Program-made: the position numbers and the translations under genes
The notes under the pieces: generated by a model
Databases searched by the model: none
The model's input: only the letters and a program-made list of their open reading frames with translations
Told to the model about the DNA's origin: nothing
Assembly: GCF_019799905.1 (NCBI RefSeq)
Contig: NZ_JABGCI010000014.1
Span: 47,857-111,856, forward strand
DNA: 64,000 bases
Direction: 5' to 3'
Source: Trujillonella endophytica
Lineage (GTDB): Bacteria > Actinomycetota > Actinomycetes > Mycobacteriales > Geodermatophilaceae
Shown: positions 1-8,585 of the stretch, one piece after another
Numbering within the stretch: position 1 is the stretch's first letter
Layout of the letters: each line of letters opens with the position of its first letter

Positions 1-729
1 GTGTGGTCGGCGTCGACCTCGCGGGAGATCCACCAGGTGCTGTGCGACGACCGCCGCACCCTGCTGTGGCTGGCCAACCAGCGGGCCGTCGAGTTCCACG
101 TGCCCTTCCTCCCGGCCGGGGAGACCCACCCCACCGGCCTGGTGCTGGACCTGGACCCGCCGGAGGACGGGGACTTCGCCTGCGTGGTCGCCGCGGCGGA
201 GCTGGTCCGGCGGGCGCTGGCCGACACCGGCCTGGCCGGGGCGGTGAAGACCAGCGGGTCCAAGGGCGTCCACGTCGTCGTCCCGGTCCGCGGTGCCGAC
301 CCGGTCGACGCCGCGGCCGCGACCCGGGCACTGGCCGCGCGCACCGCGGCGCTCGACCCGCAGGTCGCGACCACCGCCTACATCAAGGAGGACCGGCACG
401 GGCTGGTGTTCGTCGACTCCACCCGGTCGGGCACCGGGACGATCGTCGCCGCCTACAGCCCCCGGGTGCGCCCCGGCCTGCCGGTCTCGGCGCCGGTCGA
501 CTGGGCCGCACTGCCCGCGGCGGAGCCCGGGCGGATCACCGTGCGGACGGCGGCCGAGCTGCTCGGCACCGGCGACCCCTGGGCCGAGGCGCTGCCGGCA
601 CCGCAGGAGCTGCCCGCCGACCTGGTCGCCGAGGGGCACACCATCCCCGTCGCCCGGGTGGCGGCGATGCACGAGGGCCGCCGTCGTGCCCGTGCCAGGA
701 GGGCGGCAGAGGGCGGGGAACCGGCGTGA
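1..729 (+). CDS. LigD-type DNA polymerase/primase domain, 5' truncated by window edge
   Basis: This is the AEP-superfamily polymerase (PolDom) used with Ku and an ATP-dependent ligase in bacterial non-homologous end joining. The visible 242 residues contain LVLDLDPPE, where the DxD metal-binding aspartates sit, and KTSGSKGVHVVVPV, which matches the family nucleotide-binding core. The C-terminus is short and Arg-rich. Family members are near 300 residues, and the usual opening block is missing here, so the true start lies upstream of the window. The GTG at base 1 is not a reliable start. The stop overlaps the next start (GTGA), so the two genes are translationally coupled. No ligase or Ku gene is visible. 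Confidence 0.85.
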   Translation: MWSASTSREIHQVLCDDRRTLLWLANQRAVEFHVPFLPAGETHPTGLVLDLDPPEDGDFACVVAAAELVRRALADTGLAGAVKTSGSKGVHVVVPVRGADPVDAAAATRALAARTAALDPQVATTAYIKEDRHGLVFVDSTRSGTGTIVAAYSPRVRPGLPVSAPVDWAALPAAEPGRITVRTAAELLGTGDPWAEALPAPQELPADLVAEGHTIPVARVAAMHEGRRRARARRAAEGGEPA

Positions 730-1610
730 AGGTCCGCGTCGGCCTGGGGTTGGGCCCGACTGCGACGTCGGCCGACCTGGCCGCCCTCGTCGACCGGCTG
801 GAGGAGGTGGGGGTCGACTCGCTGTGGTTCTCCGAGCAGGTGTCCGCGCCCGTGGTCGACCCGGTGGTGGGGCTCGCGCACGCCGCGTCGCGGACCCGGC
901 GGCTCAAGCTCGGCACCGGGGTGAGCGTGCTGCCCGGCCGGCACCCGGTGCTGGTGGCCAAGCAGCTGGCGTCGCTGGCGTGGCTGGCGCCGCGCCGGAT
1001 CCTGCCGGTGTTCGGGCTCCAGCCGGCCCGCGAGGCCGAGCGCGCCTTCTTCCCGGTGCCGGCCGGCCGGCGGGGCGCGGTCCTGGACGAGTCCCTGACC
1101 TTGGTGCGGCGGCTGCTCAGCGAACCGCGGGTCACGGCCTCCGGGGAGTTCTTCGACGTCGAGGAAGCGTCGGTCGGCCTGCTGCCCGAGCGGCCCCTGG
1201 ACCTGTGGCTGGGCGGCTCGGCGCCGGCCGGGCTGCGGCGCGTGGGGCGGCTGGCCGACGGCTGGCTGGGCAGCTTCCTCACCCCGGCCGAGGCCGCCGA
1301 CGCCGTCCGCGTCATCCGTGGTGCCGCCGCGGAGGCGGGGCGGGAGGTCGACGAGGACCACTACGGCATGAGCCTGCCCGTCGTGCTGGACGGGGCGGAC
1401 GAGCGGCTGCTGGCCGTCGTCGCCGCCCGGCGGCCGGGAACGGACCCGCGGACGCTCGTGCCGCACGGCTGGGACGAGCTGCGCCGGGTGATCGACGAGC
1501 ACGTCGCCGGCGGGGTGAGCAAGTTCGTCGTCCGCCCGGCCGGCCACCCCGGCCCCTGGGACCGCTTCGTGGACGAGTTCGCCGAGCAGCTGCTGCCCGT
1601 GCAGACGTAG
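726..1610 (+). CDS. LLM-class flavin/F420-dependent oxidoreductase
   Basis: This 294-residue protein has the luciferase-like monooxygenase TIM-barrel fold. It shows the family layout: SLWFSEQ near residue 37, LKLGTGVSVLPGRHPV near 60-75 and DLWLGGSAP near 160. Such enzymes use FMN or coenzyme F420 for hydride transfer or monooxygenation in the cytosol, and the substrate cannot be read from sequence. GTG is chosen because it overlaps the stop of the LigD-type gene by four bases (GTGA). There is no functional link to end joining beyond the shared transcript. Confidence 0.85.
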   Translation: MKVRVGLGLGPTATSADLAALVDRLEEVGVDSLWFSEQVSAPVVDPVVGLAHAASRTRRLKLGTGVSVLPGRHPVLVAKQLASLAWLAPRRILPVFGLQPAREAERAFFPVPAGRRGAVLDESLTLVRRLLSEPRVTASGEFFDVEEASVGLLPERPLDLWLGGSAPAGLRRVGRLADGWLGSFLTPAEAADAVRVIRGAAAEAGREVDEDHYGMSLPVVLDGADERLLAVVAARRPGTDPRTLVPHGWDELRRVIDEHVAGGVSKFVVRPAGHPGPWDRFVDEFAEQLLPVQT

Positions 1611-1706
1611 CCGACGGTCCCGGGGCGCCGTCCACAGCAGGGACGCCGTCCACAGGGCGGCCGCCGGGCGTCCGCGGGACGTCGGCCCGGCGGACAGGCT
1701 GCGGAC

Positions 1707-2192
1707 ATGTCCCTCGACCCGCAGACCACCGCCTGGCTGGACCAGGAGGACGCCCACCTCGCGGCCGTGATCCGCGAGCACCGCTGGGCGGTGCAGTACG
1801 TCGGCCCCGGCGAGGAGCCGGGAGAACCGGCCTTCGGCTACACCATCGGCCTGTTCGGCCTGGGCCACCCCGAACTGGTCGTGGCGGGGGTGGGCGCCGA
1901 CGCAGCGCACCGGATGCTGCAGTGGGCGGCCGGCCTGGTCGCCGGTGGCCGCGACCTGGTCCCCGGTGAGCTGCTCCTCCACGACGACGGGGAGCGCGCG
2001 CTCGTGGTGGAGACCTGCCCCAACCCCGGCGACGTGGTGCTGGGCGCGAACCGCTGGTACCGCCGGCCGCCCGAGCACTCGGTGCCCGCCTACCAGCTCG
2101 CCTGGCCGCACGAGGACGGTCGCTTCCCGTGGGACGACGGCTACCCGTGCCCGCCCACCTGCCAGCCCCGGCCGGGGACGTGGAGTGCGTGA
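1707..2192 (+). CDS. DUF4262 domain protein
   Basis: This 161-residue protein of unknown function fits the DUF4262 family. It has an N-terminal helix followed by FGYTIGLFGLGHPELVV near residues 45-60 and a C-terminal WPHEDGRFPW segment. No catalytic motif is evident. The ATG directly follows a CAGGCT -10-like hexamer (1695-1700) with a 6-nt spacer, so the message is probably leaderless. The 96-nt gap before it carries two near-copies of GCCGTCCACAG. Confidence 0.75.
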   Translation: MSLDPQTTAWLDQEDAHLAAVIREHRWAVQYVGPGEEPGEPAFGYTIGLFGLGHPELVVAGVGADAAHRMLQWAAGLVAGGRDLVPGELLLHDDGERALVVETCPNPGDVVLGANRWYRRPPEHSVPAYQLAWPHEDGRFPWDDGYPCPPTCQPRPGTWSA

Positions 2193-2241
2193 GCGCCGGT
2201 TCGCCCGCCCTCCGCGCCTCGTGTCGCCCTACGCTCGGCCG

Positions 2242-2832
2242 GTGATCGCGCCCCCGGAAGAGATCATCCACCGGGCGGCGCGCACGCTCCTCGCCGGCGA
2301 GCGGCTCGACATGGCCATCCTGGCGGCCCAGGTCGGGATCTCCCGGGTCACGCTGTTCCGGCGGGTCGGCAGCCGCGACGCCGTCCTCGGCGAGGCGACG
2401 TGGTGGCTGGCGGAGCGGACCCTGCAGCGTGCCGCCGAGGCCCACGACACCCGGCCCGCCGGTGCCGAGCCCGCCGGCCGGCTGCGCAGCCTGGCGATCG
2501 CCGAGGACTTCCGCAACGTGCTCAGCACGGCGCCCTCGCTGCGCCGGTTCATCGACGACGAGCCCACCACCGCGCTGCGGGTCCTCACCGACCCGCGCGG
2601 CCGGGTCCAGCCCCGGCTGGTCGAGGCCTACACCGCGCTGTTCGAGCGGGACGTCGAGGCGCTCGGGTTGACCTCCGACGTGCCGATCCCGCTGCTGTCC
2701 TTCGCGGTGGTGCGGCTGGGGGAGTCGTTCCTCTACTCCGACGTCATGGTCTCCCGCGACCCCGACCTCAAGGCCGCGACGACCGTGGTGGACGCGCTGG
2801 TGACCGGCGTCCTCCGGACGCCCACCGCCTGA
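2242..2832 (+). CDS. TetR family regulator, QsdR-like
   Basis: This is a 196-residue one-component regulator. The N-terminal helix-turn-helix includes AILAAQVGISRVTLFRRVGS (about residues 25-45), and the helical C-terminal ligand domain resembles the QsdR branch (VVRLGESFLYSDV). Two in-frame GTGs are possible, at 2221 and 2242. 2242 is preferred because TACGCT (2230-2235) plus 6 nt precedes it, which fits a leaderless transcript. It converges with the multicopper oxidase gene, leaving 13 bp between the stops. Its target is unknown. Confidence 0.75.
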   Translation: MIAPPEEIIHRAARTLLAGERLDMAILAAQVGISRVTLFRRVGSRDAVLGEATWWLAERTLQRAAEAHDTRPAGAEPAGRLRSLAIAEDFRNVLSTAPSLRRFIDDEPTTALRVLTDPRGRVQPRLVEAYTALFERDVEALGLTSDVPIPLLSFAVVRLGESFLYSDVMVSRDPDLKAATTVVDALVTGVLRTPTA

Positions 2833-2845
2833 GCAGTCACACCGG

Positions 2846-4363
2846 TCACGGGGACTCGACCACGAACTGGCCCATCATCCCCTGGTCCTCGTGCCACAGG
2901 ACGTGGCAGTGGTACATGAACGGCGCCCGTTCGTCGGCGGGCTGGGCGAAGTGCACGAGCAGCCGCAGCGGGGTGCGCGGGGGCACGTAGACCGTGTCCT
3001 TCCACCCGGCGAGCTCCGGCGGTGGGGGAGCCCCGCCGACCGAGAGCACCCGGAAGCGGACGCCGTGCGGATGGAAGCTGTGCGGCTGCTCGTGCCCGCT
3101 GGTGACCGTCCAGATCTCGGTGGCGCCCAGCGGCACGCGCAGGTCGATGCGGGCGGGGTCGTGGGTCCGCCCGTCGATCCGGCCGGCCGACAGCTGGAAG
3201 GCCCGCTCGCCGCTGGCGACGCCCGGGTCGGGCGGGGGGACGTCGGCCAGCACGGCCGGCAGCTCCGGCGAGGGGCGCAGCGCGGCGGCGGCCCGCAGCT
3301 CGAGCAGCGGCAGCGTCCCGGCGGCGCCGTAGGGAGCGGCGAGCTGGGGGAGCAGGCCGAGGTCCGGCGGCGCGGACACCAGGCGGAGGCGCTCACCGGG
3401 TGCCAGGCCGACCACGACCTCGGCCCGCTCGCCGGGGGAGAGGCGCACCGACCGGACCGGCACCGGCGCGGCGAGGAGGCCGCCGTCGGTGCCCACCAGG
3501 ACGAGCTCGCGTCCGTCCGCGGCGGCGAGGGCGTGGACCCGGGCGGGGGAGGCGTTGACCACCCGCAGCCGCACCAGCGGAGTCGTCACCGGCAGGCACC
3601 CCCCGGCCACGCCGTTGACCAGGACGGCGTCGCCGAGCGGGCCGATCGCCGTCCGCGGGTCCTCGTCGATCCGCCCGTCGGCGGTGAACCGCGGGTCCTG
3701 CAGCAGCAGCGGGACGTCGTCCACCCCGTACTCCGCGGGCAGCCCGGGCGGCGCTGCGGGGCCGTCGGCGGGGTCGTCGACGAGGAAGGCACCGGCCAGC
3801 CCGCGGAGCACCTGCACCGTGGTCGAGCCGTGCGGGTGCGGGTGGTACCAGAGCGTCGCGGCGGGCTGCGCGACGGTCCAGGTCGGCCACGAGGAGCCAC
3901 CGGCGGGGATCGGCGCGTGCGGGCCGCCGTCGGCCGCGCCGGGGAGCTCCATGCCGTGCCAGTGCAGGGTGGTGTCCTCCAGCAGCTCGTTGACCACCTC
4001 CACCGGCACCGTCTCCCCGCGCCGAGCCCGCAGGGTGGGCCCGAGGTAGGCGCCCTCGTACCCCCAGGTCGGGGTCGCGGTGCCCGGGCGGAACTCGGTG
4101 GTGCCGGCCCGGGCCCGCAGCTGGAACACCCGCACGCCGTCCGCGTCCACGGTGGACGCCGCCAGCGGCGGGACGGGGACGATCGGCGTGCCGTCGTCGG
4201 CCCGCGCGGGGGCAGGGCGCGAGGACGACGACGCGGCGGGAGGCCGGGCCGGCCGGTCGCCGGTGCAGCCCCTCAGGACCGGCAGGGTCAGCACGGCGAG
4301 GGCGCCGCCGAGCAGCTCCCGGCGGCTGATCCCGCCGGCCGGCCCAGGCGCACCGCGGCTCAC
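2846..4363 (-). CDS. Multicopper oxidase, Tat-exported
   Basis: This 505-residue three-cupredoxin-domain oxidase oxidises a substrate such as Cu(I) or phenolics and reduces oxygen to water outside the membrane. The twin-arginine signal SRRELLGGALAVLTLPVLRGC has its pair at residues 14-15 and could also be a lipobox. Copper ligands are clear: HWHG (about 134), WYHPHPHG, HSFHPHG, and HCHVLWHEDQGMM at the C-terminus. GTG at 4363 overlaps the stop of the upstream cupredoxin gene (GTGA), so the two are coupled. CotA/CueO-type copper or manganese oxidation is plausible, but the substrate is not determined. Confidence 0.92.
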   Translation of the reverse strand: MSRGAPGPAGGISRRELLGGALAVLTLPVLRGCTGDRPARPPAASSSSRPAPARADDGTPIVPVPPLAASTVDADGVRVFQLRARAGTTEFRPGTATPTWGYEGAYLGPTLRARRGETVPVEVVNELLEDTTLHWHGMELPGAADGGPHAPIPAGGSSWPTWTVAQPAATLWYHPHPHGSTTVQVLRGLAGAFLVDDPADGPAAPPGLPAEYGVDDVPLLLQDPRFTADGRIDEDPRTAIGPLGDAVLVNGVAGGCLPVTTPLVRLRVVNASPARVHALAAADGRELVLVGTDGGLLAAPVPVRSVRLSPGERAEVVVGLAPGERLRLVSAPPDLGLLPQLAAPYGAAGTLPLLELRAAAALRPSPELPAVLADVPPPDPGVASGERAFQLSAGRIDGRTHDPARIDLRVPLGATEIWTVTSGHEQPHSFHPHGVRFRVLSVGGAPPPPELAGWKDTVYVPPRTPLRLLVHFAQPADERAPFMYHCHVLWHEDQGMMGQFVVESP

Positions 4364-5160
4364 GCGACCGTGACGGCCGAGATCATGCCGAGCATGAAGT
4401 GCGGCGGGCTGGCCTTGTCGTGGGCCACGGGGCAGATCAGCAGGTACTCGCCGGCCGGCAGGTCGAGCGTGACCCCGCCCGTTGCGCCCGCCGGTGCGTA
4501 CGTCTCGCCCAGCAGCTCGAGCTGCGCGAACGAGCCCTCGGGGTCGGCGACGAACTGCTCCGGCGTCAGCGTCCGGCCGTCGGCGACGCGGGCGATGAGC
4601 ATCACGTGCTCCTCGCCGGCCGTGGTCTCGTTCGGCATCACGAACGTGGTGATGCCGGCCTCGAGCTCGGCGGGGACCCCCTCGAAGGTGAAGTCCACGG
4701 CGCGCACCGTGACGGCGGTGTGGCCGCACTCGTCGGCGACCGTGCTCTCGATGGCGCCGACGGCCGCCACGACGTCGGGCTCGAACAGGCGGCCGGCGTC
4801 GCCGTCGGCCAGCTGCTGCTGGAGGTGGTGGAGCGTGGCGGCAGCGTCCGCGGCCGCGGCCGGGGCGTTGTCGAGGATCGCCTGGACCGGCTCCGCCAGC
4901 GCCTCGCCGTACGCGGCGACGTCATCGGCGCTCGGCTCGCCGGTCTCGCCGCCCATCGGCTCGGGGGTGGCGTCGTAGTCGACGACGCCCGCGCAGAAAG
5001 CCGCGAGGTCGGCGCTCTGCGCCCCCGCCTCGGTCGTGTCGCCGGCGGCCGGGGTGTCCGTGTCGTCGCCGTCGTCGGCGCTGCAGCCGGTGGCGGCCAG
5101 CGCGGCGGCGAGACAGCCCGCGGCCAGCAGGCGGGTGGTGGTGGCGGTGGTGCGCAGCAT
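4360..5160 (-). CDS. Cupredoxin-like lipoprotein
   Basis: This 266-residue exported lipoprotein has a signal peptide ending in the lipobox LAATGC. A low-complexity acidic linker and a helical middle part (about 50-140) follow. The C-terminal beta-rich domain contains GEEHVML and LICPVAHDKASPPHFMLGM, which look like the His, Cys-His-Met ligand set of a type 1 copper site. An electron-transfer or copper-delivery role for the coupled multicopper oxidase is inferred. ATG at 5160 is preceded by GGGAGAGG; an in-frame start 22 codons upstream lacks this. The helical middle part is unassigned. Confidence 0.7.
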   Translation of the reverse strand: MLRTTATTTRLLAAGCLAAALAATGCSADDGDDTDTPAAGDTTEAGAQSADLAAFCAGVVDYDATPEPMGGETGEPSADDVAAYGEALAEPVQAILDNAPAAAADAAATLHHLQQQLADGDAGRLFEPDVVAAVGAIESTVADECGHTAVTVRAVDFTFEGVPAELEAGITTFVMPNETTAGEEHVMLIARVADGRTLTPEQFVADPEGSFAQLELLGETYAPAGATGGVTLDLPAGEYLLICPVAHDKASPPHFMLGMISAVTVA

Positions 5161-5304
5161 CGGGGGCCTCTCCCGGAGTCGGTGGCTTCGTCCTCCCGAC
5201 CCTGGCGTCCGGCGCGACCCGAGCACGAGGGACCGCCGTCCCGATCCGCCGGGACGTCCACCCGGGACGCCCGGAGCCGGTCACCGGCGCCTGCCGGACA
5301 GCAC

Positions 5305-5337
5305 GACGCCCCGCCCGGCGGTTCCGGGCGGGGCGTC
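5305..5337 (-). terminator. Terminator hairpin after bcp
   Basis: A perfect 14-bp stem (5305-5318 with 5324-5337) has a 5-nt loop. It lies 22 nt past the bcp stop in the direction of transcription and before the cupredoxin gene start. It has no U-tract, as is usual in high-GC actinobacteria. Confidence 0.75.
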
Positions 5338-5358
5338 GGGAGGGATCCGGCGGTGGGG

Positions 5359-5856
5359 TCAGCCCAGGCCGAGGTCCCGGCGCAGCTTGGCCACGTGGCC
5401 GGTCGCCTTGACGTTGTACGCGGCCTTCTCGATCCGGCCCTCGGCGTCGATCACGAAGGTCGACCGGATGACCCCGATGACCTCCTTGCCGTAGAGCTTC
5501 TTGGGGCCGAACGCCCCGTAGGCGCGCAGCACGGCCTTGTCCACGTCGGAGACCAGCGTGATGCCGAGCTGCTCCTTCTCGCGGAAACGCAGCAGCTTGG
5601 CCGGCGGGTCGGGGGAGACGCCGACGATGTCCAGCCCGGCCTCGGCCAGCTCGCCGGCGGCGGCGGTGAAGTCCACCGCCTGGGTGGTGCATCCCGGGGT
5701 CAGCGCCGCCGGGTAGCAGAAGACGATCACCCGCCGGCCGCGGTACGACGACAGCGAGACCGGGTTGCCGTCGGCGTCGGGCAGCGTGAAGTCCGGTGCC
5801 GGGTCACCGGGGGAGAGGCGGACGGCGGCTGCGTCCGGAGGGGCGGTGTCGGTCAT
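5359..5856 (-). CDS. bcp: Thioredoxin-dependent peroxiredoxin, Bcp/PrxQ family
   Basis: This 165-residue thiol peroxidase reduces hydrogen peroxide and organic hydroperoxides in the cytosol. The peroxidatic cysteine lies in LTPGCTTQA near residue 47, and the family frame PGDPAPDFTLPDADG is at the N-terminus. The PrxQ resolving cysteine, normally five residues later, is absent (CTTQAVD), so it probably works as a 1-Cys enzyme or uses another thiol. ATG 5856 is chosen; ATG 5865 is possible and adds three residues. Its own terminator follows. Confidence 0.92.
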   Translation of the reverse strand: MTDTAPPDAAAVRLSPGDPAPDFTLPDADGNPVSLSSYRGRRVIVFCYPAALTPGCTTQAVDFTAAAGELAEAGLDIVGVSPDPPAKLLRFREKEQLGITLVSDVDKAVLRAYGAFGPKKLYGKEVIGVIRSTFVIDAEGRIEKAAYNVKATGHVAKLRRDLGLG

Positions 5857-5919
5857 GCCGCGCATCCTGCCGTGCCGGGCCGGCCGGATCCACGCCGGGC
5901 GGCCCCGACCGGACCCCGG

Positions 5920-6324
5920 TCAGCCGGCCAGGAACGTCAGGCGCACGTGCCGCTGCGGGTTGTCCTGGTTGGTGTCGACGAAGCAGATCCGCTGCCAGGT
6001 GCCCAGCTGCAGCCGCCCCTCCAGCACCGGGACGGTGGCGTGCGGCGGTACGAACGCCGGGAGCACGTGGTCGCGGCCGTGACCGGCACTGCCGTGCCGG
6101 TGCCGCCAGCGGTCGTCGCGGGGCAGCAGGACGTCGAGCTGGGCCAGCAGGTCCTCGTCGCTGCCCGACCCGGTCTCGATGATCGCCACTCCCGCGGTGG
6201 CGTGGGGCACGAAGACCTGGAGCAGCCCGTCGCCCTCCGCGCGGACGAACTCCGCGCACTCGTCGGTCAGGTCGACGACGGCGGGCACACCGCCGGTCCG
6301 GACGGCACGCAGCTCGGAACGCAT
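5920..6324 (-). CDS. YjbQ/UPF0047 family protein
   Basis: This 134-residue single-domain protein fits the YjbQ family. Some members show weak thiamine-phosphate synthase activity, but the biological role is unsettled. Family features seen are HATAGVAIIETGSG near residues 42-55, with metal-binding His and Glu, and the closing LGTWQRICFVDTNQDNP. ATG 6324 gives the standard length; an upstream in-frame start adds 12 residues not typical of the family. It is a single gene, divergent from 6430. Confidence 0.82.
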   Translation of the reverse strand: MRSELRAVRTGGVPAVVDLTDECAEFVRAEGDGLLQVFVPHATAGVAIIETGSGSDEDLLAQLDVLLPRDDRWRHRHGSAGHGRDHVLPAFVPPHATVPVLEGRLQLGTWQRICFVDTNQDNPQRHVRLTFLAG

Positions 6325-6429
6325 GGCGTCACGATGACATCGCGGCGTTCCGGGTCGCATCGCGGCCGGCTCCGCGCCCGGCGTCGGGCGACACTCCCCG
6401 CACCGTCACGAGTCAGCGGGGAGCGGGAC

Positions 6430-6648
6430 ATGGCCTGGATCGAGATCGGCGGCTCCACGCCGCACACGGACGACCGCTGGATCAACTCCGACCACGTCCT
6501 CGACATCCAGTGGAACTCGAGGGAGCAGCGTCTCGACCTGTGGATGAGCGACCAGCGGGAGGTCCAGGTGGCCGAGGCCGGCGGGATCGAGCAGATCCAG
6601 GGCATGGTCGGCTCGCCGCCGCACGAGCCCCATCCGCTGCACGGATAG
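6430..6648 (+). CDS. Small conserved-looking hypothetical protein
   Basis: A 72-residue acidic protein with several Trp residues (MAWIEIGG, DRWINSDHVLDIQW, LDLWMSDQ). It has no signal peptide and no recognised domain. Coding is supported by strong third-position GC and by GGGGAGCGG before the ATG. It sits between the divergent yjbQ-type gene and rph. No function is assigned. Confidence 0.6.
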   Translation: MAWIEIGGSTPHTDDRWINSDHVLDIQWNSREQRLDLWMSDQREVQVAEAGGIEQIQGMVGSPPHEPHPLHG

Positions 6649-6709
6649 CGCGCCCGGTGCTCCTGCGCCGTCTCGGGTGCAGGGGCGCGGCGCACTACTG
6701 TCGATCCAC

Positions 6710-7462
6710 GTGACTCCCGCCCCGCAGGCCCCAGCCCAGACGCCCCGCCCCGACGGCCGCGCGGCCGACCAGCTCCGCCCGGTGACGATCACCCGCAACT
6801 GGCTCGACCACGCCGAGGGCTCGGTGCTCGTGGAGTTCGGCCGCACCCGGGTGCTGTGCGCCGCCAGCGTCACCGAGGGCGTGCCGCGCTGGCGCAAGGG
6901 CTCGGGGCTGGGCTGGGTGACCGCCGAGTACTCGATGCTGCCGCGCGCCACGCACACCCGCGGCGACCGCGAGTCGGTGAAGGGCCGCATCGGCGGGCGC
7001 ACGCACGAGATCAGCCGGCTGATCGGCCGCTCCCTGCGGGCCTCGATCGACCTCGCCGCCCTGGGGGAGAACAGCATCGCGCTGGACTGCGACGTGCTGC
7101 AGGCCGACGGCGGTACCCGCACCGCGGCGATCACCGGGGCGTACGTGGCCCTCGCCGACGCCGTCTCCTGGTTGGGGGAGCGCAAGAAGCTGGCCAAGCC
7201 GGCGCCGCTGGTGCAGTCGGTGGCGGCGGTCAGCGTGGGTGTCATCGACGGCGAGCCGCGGCTGGACCTCGCCTACGAGGAGGACGTGCGGGCGGGCACG
7301 GACATGAACGTCGTCTGCACCGGCGAGGGCGGGTTCGTCGAGGTCCAGGGGACGGCGGAGGGCGCGGTGTTCGACCGGCCGACGCTCGACGCGCTGCTCG
7401 ACCTGGCCGTCGCCGGGTGCGCGGAGCTCACCGCGCTCCAGCAGCGAACGCTGGCGGCATGA
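6710..7462 (+). CDS. rph: Ribonuclease PH
   Basis: A 250-residue phosphorolytic 3'-5' exoribonuclease that trims tRNA 3' ends. Core RNase PH motifs are present: GRTRVLCAASV, GRIGGRTHEISRLIGRSLR (phosphate-binding arginines), DCDVLQADGGTRTAAITGAY and the closing TDMNVVCTGEGGFVEVQGT. GTG 6710 follows a TACTGT -10 hexamer (6696-6701) by 8 nt, so the leader is nil or very short. It overlaps rdgB by four bases, the common actinobacterial rph-rdgB arrangement. Confidence 0.95.
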   Translation: MTPAPQAPAQTPRPDGRAADQLRPVTITRNWLDHAEGSVLVEFGRTRVLCAASVTEGVPRWRKGSGLGWVTAEYSMLPRATHTRGDRESVKGRIGGRTHEISRLIGRSLRASIDLAALGENSIALDCDVLQADGGTRTAAITGAYVALADAVSWLGERKKLAKPAPLVQSVAAVSVGVIDGEPRLDLAYEEDVRAGTDMNVVCTGEGGFVEVQGTAEGAVFDRPTLDALLDLAVAGCAELTALQQRTLAA

Positions 7463-8079
7463 CCACCCGGCTCGTGCTGGCCACCCGCAACGCCGGCAAG
7501 CTCGCCGAGCTGCAGCGGCTGCTGGCCGACGCCGTCCCGGGGGTCGACGTCGTGGGGTTGCGGGACGTGCCGGAGTACCCGGAGGCGCCCGAGACCGGCG
7601 CGACGTTCGCCGAGAACGCGCTGCTCAAGGCGCGCGAGGCGGTCCGGTTCACGGGTCTGCCCGCCGTGGCCGACGACTCGGGGATCACCGTCGACGCGCT
7701 GAACGGGATGCCGGGCATCCTCTCGGCCCGCTGGTCGGGACGGCACGGCGACGACGGCGCCAACACCGCCCTGCTGCTGGCCCAACTCGCCGACGTGCCC
7801 GACGAGCGGCGCGGCGCAGCGTTCGTCTGCGCGGCCGCGCTCGTGACGCCGGAGGGCGGGGAGTGGGTCCTCGAGCGGGAGTGGCGCGGCCGGGTGGTCC
7901 GCGAGCCGCGCGGCACGAACGGCTTCGGCTACGACCCGGTGTTCGTGCCGGACAGGCTGGAGCTCACCAGCGCCGAGCTTTCCCCTGCGGAGAAGGACGC
8001 GCGGAGCCACCGGGCCCAGGCCTTCGCGGCCCTGGTCCCGGTGGTCGCCGAGGCGCTCGGGGCGTCGGCCGCCGGCTGA
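7459..8079 (+). CDS. rdgB: XTP/dITP diphosphatase
   Basis: A 206-residue house-cleaning enzyme that hydrolyses ITP, dITP and XTP to monophosphates, keeping deaminated purines out of nucleic acids. It shows the Ham1 signature: LATRNAGKLAEL at residues 6-17, ADDSGITVDALNGMPGILSARW around 73-94 (catalytic Asp) and GTNGFGYDPVFVPD. ATG overlaps the rph stop (ATGA), indicating coupling. It converges with the 8092 gene, with 12 bp between the stops. Confidence 0.95.
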   Translation: MTTRLVLATRNAGKLAELQRLLADAVPGVDVVGLRDVPEYPEAPETGATFAENALLKAREAVRFTGLPAVADDSGITVDALNGMPGILSARWSGRHGDDGANTALLLAQLADVPDERRGAAFVCAAALVTPEGGEWVLEREWRGRVVREPRGTNGFGYDPVFVPDRLELTSAELSPAEKDARSHRAQAFAALVPVVAEALGASAAG

Positions 8080-8091
8080 CCGGGGCCGGCG

Positions 8092-8568
8092 TCACTGCGG
8101 CACCGCTCCGGGGTCGGTCGCCGTGCTGGTGCTGGCGAGCGGCGGCGCGTCGGCCGGGCAGGGAACCGGCGGGGTCGGCGCCGAGGGGCCCGTCCAGGTG
8201 GTGCTGGTCAGCGTGGCGACCGTGACGGTGCCCCGGCCCTCGACCGCGGTGCGGTCCGCGGTGAGCGTGGCGGAGGTCTCGGTCACGGCGGTGTCGGTCA
8301 CGAGCGGCGTCGTGTCGGGCCTGGTGAGGGTCACCCGGTAGCCGGTCCGGCGTGCGTTGGTGCTCGCTGTCCACGTGACCGTGACCGTGGCGGTCGTGCT
8401 GTCGCACGTGGTGGTCACCTGGACGTTGGTTGGCGGCGCGACCGTGGCGGTGCTGACGCTCCCGCTGTGGGTGACCACGCCCTCGAAGAGCGCCTGTGCG
8501 GGGAGCGCGGCCCCGGCCACCACGGCGGCGGTGGCGGCGAGCAGGACGAGTGGGCGCCGGGCGGTCAT
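8092..8568 (-). CDS. Exported fibronectin-III-like protein
   Basis: A 158-residue secreted protein, third gene of the 9856-to-8092 operon. A classical signal peptide (LVLLAATAAVVAGAALPAQA, residues 7-26) precedes one beta-sandwich-like domain rich in Thr/Ser/Val. It contains NVQVTTTCDSTTATVTVTW and a late Cys in PVPCPAD, compatible with a disulfide. ATG 8568 is preceded by CTGGAGACC. It may be a subunit or assembly partner of the two TasA-like proteins upstream; that is inferred from the operon only. Confidence 0.65.
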   Translation of the reverse strand: MTARRPLVLLAATAAVVAGAALPAQALFEGVVTHSGSVSTATVAPPTNVQVTTTCDSTTATVTVTWTASTNARRTGYRVTLTRPDTTPLVTDTAVTETSATLTADRTAVEGRGTVTVATLTSTTWTGPSAPTPPVPCPADAPPLASTSTATDPGAVPQ

Positions 8569-8585
8569 GGTGGTCTCCAGGTCGG

